The notes beneath the pieces are model-generated. The model saw only the letters and a list, made by a program, of their open reading frames with translations, was not told where the DNA came from and ran no database searches. This document shows, piece after piece, positions 59,967 to 64,000 of a stretch of DNA of 64,000 nt. The position numbers and the translations under genes are program-made. The stretch's first letter is position 1. Each line of letters begins with the position of its first letter. Source of the DNA: Arcobacter ellisii (lineage in GTDB: Bacteria > Campylobacterota > Campylobacteria > Campylobacterales > Arcobacteraceae); assembly GCF_003544915.1 (NCBI RefSeq), contig NZ_CP032097.1:1612001-1676000 (forward strand). The letters are read 5' to 3'.

Positions 59967-62900
59967 AAAATCAAAATAAATTGATAATAAGAATTTTTTT
60001 ATTAAGTTTTATTCTAAGCCAAACTCTATTTGCAAATTTAGAAAAAGTTAGTTTACAGCTAGAATGGAAACATCAATTTGAGTTTGCAGGTTTTTATACA
60101 GCAATCGAAAAAGGTTATTACAATGATGTTGGTTTGGAAGTTGAAATAAAAGAGTTTGAAGATGGTATAAATATAACTGAAGATGTAATAAATGGTAAAT
60201 CTACTTTTGGTATTTCCTCTTCTGCTTTGATTTTAGAAAGACTAAAAGGGAAACCTGTTGTTTTAGTTGCTTCATATTTCAAACAAAATGCTTTAGCCTT
60301 AGTTACAAAACCAGAAATCAAAACTCCTGCTGATTTAAAAAATAAAAAGATAATGGCCTTAAAATCAGAGATGGAACAGACAAGTTTAGGAGTTATGTTA
60401 AAAGATTATGGAATAGATGAAAACAGTTATACTTTAATAAACCATGATTTTAAAACAGATAAATTTATAAATGGTGAAATTGATGCTATGAGTATTTTTA
60501 TAACTTCGCAACTCTTTGAATTGGATAAATTAGGTATAAAATATAACGTACTAAATCCAGCAAATTTTGGGATTTATTCTTATGATGTAGAACTTTTTAC
60601 AAGTGAAGAGATGATAAATAAATATCCAAAAAAAGTTAGAGACTTTGTAAATGCAACAAATAAAGGTTGGGAATATGCCTTTAAAAATAAACAAGAAATT
60701 ATTGATTTAATTTATGAAAAATATTCAAAAAGAAAATCTAAAGAGGCTTTATTATTTGAAGCCAACCAAACAGAACAACTATTTAAAACTAATATCTTTA
60801 GAATTGGAGCAATTACTCCTGAATTAATAAAACTTAATGCTGAAATATTCTCAAAGTTAGGATTAGTAGATAGAAATTTTGATATAAATAAAATATCTGA
60901 AGAGTATTACTTTGACCCAAATACTAAAATAAAAAATTTATTAACAATTGAAGAAAAAAACTATTTAGAAAATAAACACATAATAAAAGTACACAATGAA
61001 GCAAATTGGGCTCCAATTAATTACAATATAAACAATACTCCAAAAGGTTTTTCAATAGATTATATGAATTTAATAGCTTCAAAAATAGGAATAAGTGTTG
61101 AATATATTTCAGGTTTTACGTGGAAAGAGTATTTAGAAAAACTTAAAAATAATGAAATTGATGTAATGCTAAACATTGCAAAAACAAATGAAAGAGAAAA
61201 TCATTTTATTTTCACATCTCCTTATATTCACTCAGTTGATATAGTTTATGTAAGAGAAGGCACAAATAATTTTAAAAAATTAAGTGATTTTAATGGCAAA
61301 AAAATGGCTGTAATAAGAGGTTTTTACGAAGAAGAATTATTAAAACAGAAATATCCAAATATAAAACTATTAAGTGTTGAAAATTCATTGGCTGGACTGA
61401 AAAAAGTTGCATTTGGTGAAGCTGATAGTTTTATAGATGATTTTGCTGTTGCTAACTATTTTATTACAAATAATTTAATTTCAAATCTAAAACCTGCTTT
61501 TGAAGTTAAAGATGAAGAGTTTAATTTAGATTTAGCTATGGCAACAAATAAAGAAAATGAAATCTTAAGAAATATTTTAGAAAAAGGTAAAGATTTAATC
61601 ACAGAAGAAGAGTTATTAAATTTGAAAAAAAAATGGATTAAATCAAATCAAAATAAAGCAGCTTCAAATATACCTTTTACAAAAGAAGAAGAAAGATATT
61701 TAAAAAATAAAAAAGTTATTACAATGTGTGTAGATCCCGATTGGGAACCTTTTGAAAGACTAGATAACAATAATAAACATATTGGAATTGCAGCTGATTT
61801 AATTAAATTAATATCTTCTAAATTAGGAGTAGAAATAGAAGTAATTCCTACAAAAAATTGGGATGAAAGTATAATCTTTTCAAAAGAAAAAAAGTGTGAT
61901 ATTCTAAGTTTTTTAAATGAAACACCAAAAAGAAAAGAGTGGTTAAATTTCACAAAACCAATATTTGAAGACCCAAATGTAATAGTAACAAGAAATGAGT
62001 TTGAAACTCCAAAAGATTTATCATTTTTAGAAAACAGAACTATTGCCATTCCTTCAAATACAGCTATGTATGAATTATTTGAAAAAGATTTTCCAAATCT
62101 TAAAATCGTTCCAGTTGAAACAGAAGCAGAAGCTTTTTCTTTAGTAGAAAATAAAAAAGTTGATATGACTGTTAGGTCTTTAATAATTGCAGCTTACACT
62201 ATAAAAAAAGAGAATTTATTTAATCTCAAAATTGTAGCTCAACCTTTAAAATACAAAAATGTTTTAAGAATTGGTGTTTTAAAAGAGGATATTATTTTAA
62301 AAGATATTTTAAATAAAGCTATAAATGAAATATCTAAAAAAGAACAAGAACAAATAATAAATAATCATGTATCAATAAAACTTCCTGATAATTCAGAATA
62401 TCTCTCTTTAATTATTTATGTTTTAATATTCATTAGTTTGATAATTATAATAATTTTATTATGGAATTATCAACTAAGAAAAAAAATTGCAATTGAAATT
62501 GAGAAAAATTCAATACAACAAGATTTAATGTTTCAACAAAACAAAAAAGCTGAACTTGGAAATTTAATAGGAAATATATCCCATCAATGGAGAGATTCAC
62601 TCACAAAAATTGGTTATATAAATCTAAATCTAAGAGCAATGCTTTTACAAAACAAAGATGTACCTAGAGATTTTTTAGATAAAAGCACACTTGAAATTGA
62701 AAAAAGTTTGGATTTTATGTCAGAAACGATGCAAAACTTTTTAGATTATTATAAACCTTCTATAAATGTTTTAGAGTTTGAAGTTTATGATTCAATAAAA
62801 AGTGCTTTAAGTATTATTGATACAAAAATAAAAAATAATAATTTGCATATAGAATTTAAAGGAGATTTTGATATAAAAATCAAAGGTATTAGAAATGAAT

Positions 62901-63181
62901 GGATGCAAGTTTGGATAAATCTAATAATAAATTCAATAAATATTTCTATAAAAAGAGGGATTCAAAATCCTATAATAGAAATCAAACTGAGTAAAGATAG
63001 TATTATTTTTGAAGATAATTGTGGAAAAATAGATGAAGCACTTTTTAAAGAGATTAATCAAGAAAAATATAAAGGTCTTGGAATTAAAATGTCAAAAGAG
63101 ATTGCTAAGAAAAATAATAAAAATATGATTATAACAAATGGAGAAAAGGGAGCAATTTTTAAATTTATAGAAAATAAATAG
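59963..63181 (+). CDS. Hybrid sensor kinase with NMT1 and two SBP_bac_3 sensor domains
   Basis: A 1072-residue kinase. A signal/anchor (about 6-24) precedes an NMT1/THI5-like binding domain (about 27-250; LEWKHQFEFAGFYTA), then two amino-acid-type binding domains (about 340-560 and 590-800; each with a KGFSIDYMNLI- or IGIAADLIKLI-type lobe). A helix at about 812-834 leads to the kinase core: GNISHQWRDSLTKI with His874, N box INLIINSINIS, G1 EDNCGKI and G2 KGLGIKMSKEI. Compared with the usual HQWRQPL, the Pro after the phospho-His region is lost, and the ATPase domain is short. It pairs with the regulator upstream (ATGA overlap). Stop is TAG. Confidence 0.89.
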   Translation: MKNQNKLIIRIFLLSFILSQTLFANLEKVSLQLEWKHQFEFAGFYTAIEKGYYNDVGLEVEIKEFEDGINITEDVINGKSTFGISSSALILERLKGKPVVLVASYFKQNALALVTKPEIKTPADLKNKKIMALKSEMEQTSLGVMLKDYGIDENSYTLINHDFKTDKFINGEIDAMSIFITSQLFELDKLGIKYNVLNPANFGIYSYDVELFTSEEMINKYPKKVRDFVNATNKGWEYAFKNKQEIIDLIYEKYSKRKSKEALLFEANQTEQLFKTNIFRIGAITPELIKLNAEIFSKLGLVDRNFDINKISEEYYFDPNTKIKNLLTIEEKNYLENKHIIKVHNEANWAPINYNINNTPKGFSIDYMNLIASKIGISVEYISGFTWKEYLEKLKNNEIDVMLNIAKTNERENHFIFTSPYIHSVDIVYVREGTNNFKKLSDFNGKKMAVIRGFYEEELLKQKYPNIKLLSVENSLAGLKKVAFGEADSFIDDFAVANYFITNNLISNLKPAFEVKDEEFNLDLAMATNKENEILRNILEKGKDLITEEELLNLKKKWIKSNQNKAASNIPFTKEEERYLKNKKVITMCVDPDWEPFERLDNNNKHIGIAADLIKLISSKLGVEIEVIPTKNWDESIIFSKEKKCDILSFLNETPKRKEWLNFTKPIFEDPNVIVTRNEFETPKDLSFLENRTIAIPSNTAMYELFEKDFPNLKIVPVETEAEAFSLVENKKVDMTVRSLIIAAYTIKKENLFNLKIVAQPLKYKNVLRIGVLKEDIILKDILNKAINEISKKEQEQIINNHVSIKLPDNSEYLSLIIYVLIFISLIIIIILLWNYQLRKKIAIEIEKNSIQQDLMFQQNKKAELGNLIGNISHQWRDSLTKIGYINLNLRAMLLQNKDVPRDFLDKSTLEIEKSLDFMSETMQNFLDYYKPSINVLEFEVYDSIKSALSIIDTKIKNNNLHIEFKGDFDIKIKGIRNEWMQVWINLIINSINISIKRGIQNPIIEIKLSKDSIIFEDNCGKIDEALFKEINQEKYKGLGIKMSKEIAKKNNKNMIITNGEKGAIFKFIENK

Positions 63182-63240
63182 TAATATAGATAATTTATTT
63201 TTTATATTATATACTTCGCAAAGCTAAAAAAAGGAATTAT

Positions 63241-63735
63241 GTGAATATAAATATGACAAAAGTAGCAAATGTAATCTTATATATGCTACACAAACAAGTA
63301 AAACATCTAAATGATAAGAAAGTATCTATACTACTTTTTTTGATGGATTACAGCCATCAAAAACATTGTGGAAAAAAGATTTTTGATGAAGAGTATATCA
63401 AAGGTTCAAGACATCCTGAACCTGTTGTCCTTAGTGAGCTTTTTGATATTATTGCAAATGAAGAAGATTTAGAAGAAGATGATGAAAGAATCTATTTAAT
63501 GCAAGAATTATTAGATTATTTAGATATTGGAAGTATTGAAAAAGAGAATTTTATAGAATTAAGTTTTATTAAAATGGAAGAGGATTTTGATGAAACTTTA
63601 TTTTCAAAAGATGAAATGAAAACTATACATAAAATAGTTAGTCAATATTTAGATACAACTCCACGAAATATTGCAAATGAATGCTTTAAAATAGATGTTG
63701 TAAGAGCAACAGCAAAAAATGAAATTATTATATAA
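63241..63735 (+). CDS. Panacea/DUF4065-like protein
   Basis: A 164-residue cytoplasmic, mostly helical, acidic protein. The N-terminal half follows the Panacea (SocA-like, DUF4065) pattern: KVSILLFLMDYSHQKHCGKKIFDEEYIKG, matching the usual KLLKLLYFADREHL...G.PIxGDxYxA. Panacea domains neutralise diverse toxins or link substrates to proteases. No toxin gene is adjacent, so that role is not supported here; the next gene is slyD, 8 bases on. The start is GTG at 63241, with AAGGA 5 bases upstream; the internal ATG at 63253 is too far. Confidence 0.6.
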   Translation: MNINMTKVANVILYMLHKQVKHLNDKKVSILLFLMDYSHQKHCGKKIFDEEYIKGSRHPEPVVLSELFDIIANEEDLEEDDERIYLMQELLDYLDIGSIEKENFIELSFIKMEEDFDETLFSKDEMKTIHKIVSQYLDTTPRNIANECFKIDVVRATAKNEIII

Positions 63736-63743
63736 GGAAAAAA

Positions 63744-64000
63744 ATGGCAATTAAAAATAATCAAGTTGTATCAATGCAATATGAACTAAAAGTAAATGGA
63801 AATTTAATTGAATCAAATCTTCAAGCAGATCCTATTGAATTTGTTTTTGGAAGTGGAGATATAGTTCCAGGACTTGAAACAAGAATTGCAAATATGATTG
63901 AAGGTGAAACAAAAGAGATAACAGTTCCAGCTGTTGAAGCTTATGGAAATTATGATGAAACTTTATGTGAAATCGTACCTATTTCAGAATTTGAAGGAAT
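63744..64000 (+). CDS. slyD: FKBP-type prolyl isomerase SlyD, 3' part cut by window edge
   Basis: The first 85 residues of a cytoplasmic peptidyl-prolyl isomerase/chaperone, translated by hand because the window ends inside it. It starts MAIKNNQVVSMQYELKV, with FVFGSGDIVPGLE of the FKBP half, then EGETKEITVPAVEAYGNYDE, where the IF (insert-in-flap) domain of SlyD begins. The metal-binding His/Cys tail of E. coli SlyD cannot be checked. AAGGAAAAAA precedes the ATG. Confidence 0.9.
   Translation, partial: MAIKNNQVVSMQYELKVNGNLIESNLQADPIEFVFGSGDIVPGLETRIANMIEGETKEITVPAVEAYGNYDETLCEIVPISEFEG

Noticed and set aside
63241-63735. Antitoxin of a Panacea toxin-antitoxin pair
   Set aside because: The fold resemblance is moderate and neither neighbour is a toxin; slyD follows and a kinase precedes.
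1-64000. tRNA or rRNA genes, riboswitches, integrases or transposases
   Set aside because: Both strands were read through the gaps; none had cloverleaf-like, GC-richer structured segments or mobile-element proteins. A covariance-model scan would be needed to exclude small RNAs.

Overview
The window is a very AT-rich, gene-dense piece of chromosome that looks like an Arcobacter-type member of the Campylobacterota. The inferred taxonomy rests on four things: base composition; BioV, the pimelyl-ACP esterase typical of this phylum; histidine kinases with the HQWRQPL-type H-box; and the order aroB, mscS-like, mtaB, ftsH-like, which I recall from Helicobacter pylori. No rRNA, tRNA, insertion sequence, CRISPR array or prophage was seen, and no gap between genes exceeds about 180 bases. 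Several genes start with TTG supported by a good ribosome binding site, so several starts below differ from the longest open frame.

Layout. 1-9485: truncated dapE, a DUF748/AsmA-like envelope protein, two small unknowns, mutS2, an RcnB-like periplasmic protein, a membrane protein of unknown role and an SLC13 anion transporter. 9497-16051 (minus): aroB, MscS-like channel, mtaB, a FtsH paralogue that has lost its protease motif, bioV and mogA, most of them overlapping or nearly touching. 16178-17485: DEAD-box helicase that appears to start at ATT. 17486-24370 (minus): a compact operon of a TudS-DUF1722 protein (RudS type), photolyase, CrtI-like oxidoreductase, LytS/LytTR two-component system, SRPBCC protein and ferrochelatase, which reads as a light/photosensitiser response unit. 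24435-29304: exonuclease, flagellin, glycine-zipper protein, and a two-component operon flanked by a small periplasmic protein and a c-type haem protein. 29322-35680 (plus): a regulator with a degenerate receiver, an ABC exporter, an AI-2E family permease, an NrtA-like lipoprotein and a GGDEF-EAL protein. 35684-43916: a secreted NagZ-like hydrolase, PsiE, two J-domain proteins, a DsbA-family protein, lactate permease, a PAS kinase and its probable binding-protein partner.

43919-63181 is the most interesting part. One minus-strand operon encodes a TolC-like lipoprotein, a periplasmic adaptor, a 3062-residue adhesin with an LEPR-type leader and a DUF4347 domain, a GAF-HlyD fusion, and a PqqD-M50 protease-HlyD fusion. 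No ABC ATPase is present. The divergent genes encode an OmpR-type regulator and a kinase with three solute-binding-type sensor domains. Between them lie four TGAGAT half-sites in two 11-bp-spaced tandem pairs facing each other, as expected for an OmpR/PhoB-type operator controlling both directions. I propose this as a dedicated export and processing system for the giant adhesin. Its parts are recognisable, but the mechanism is inference.

The window ends with a Panacea-like protein and the start of slyD. All seven convergent gene junctions carry a hairpin, often built from the last codons of the genes themselves.
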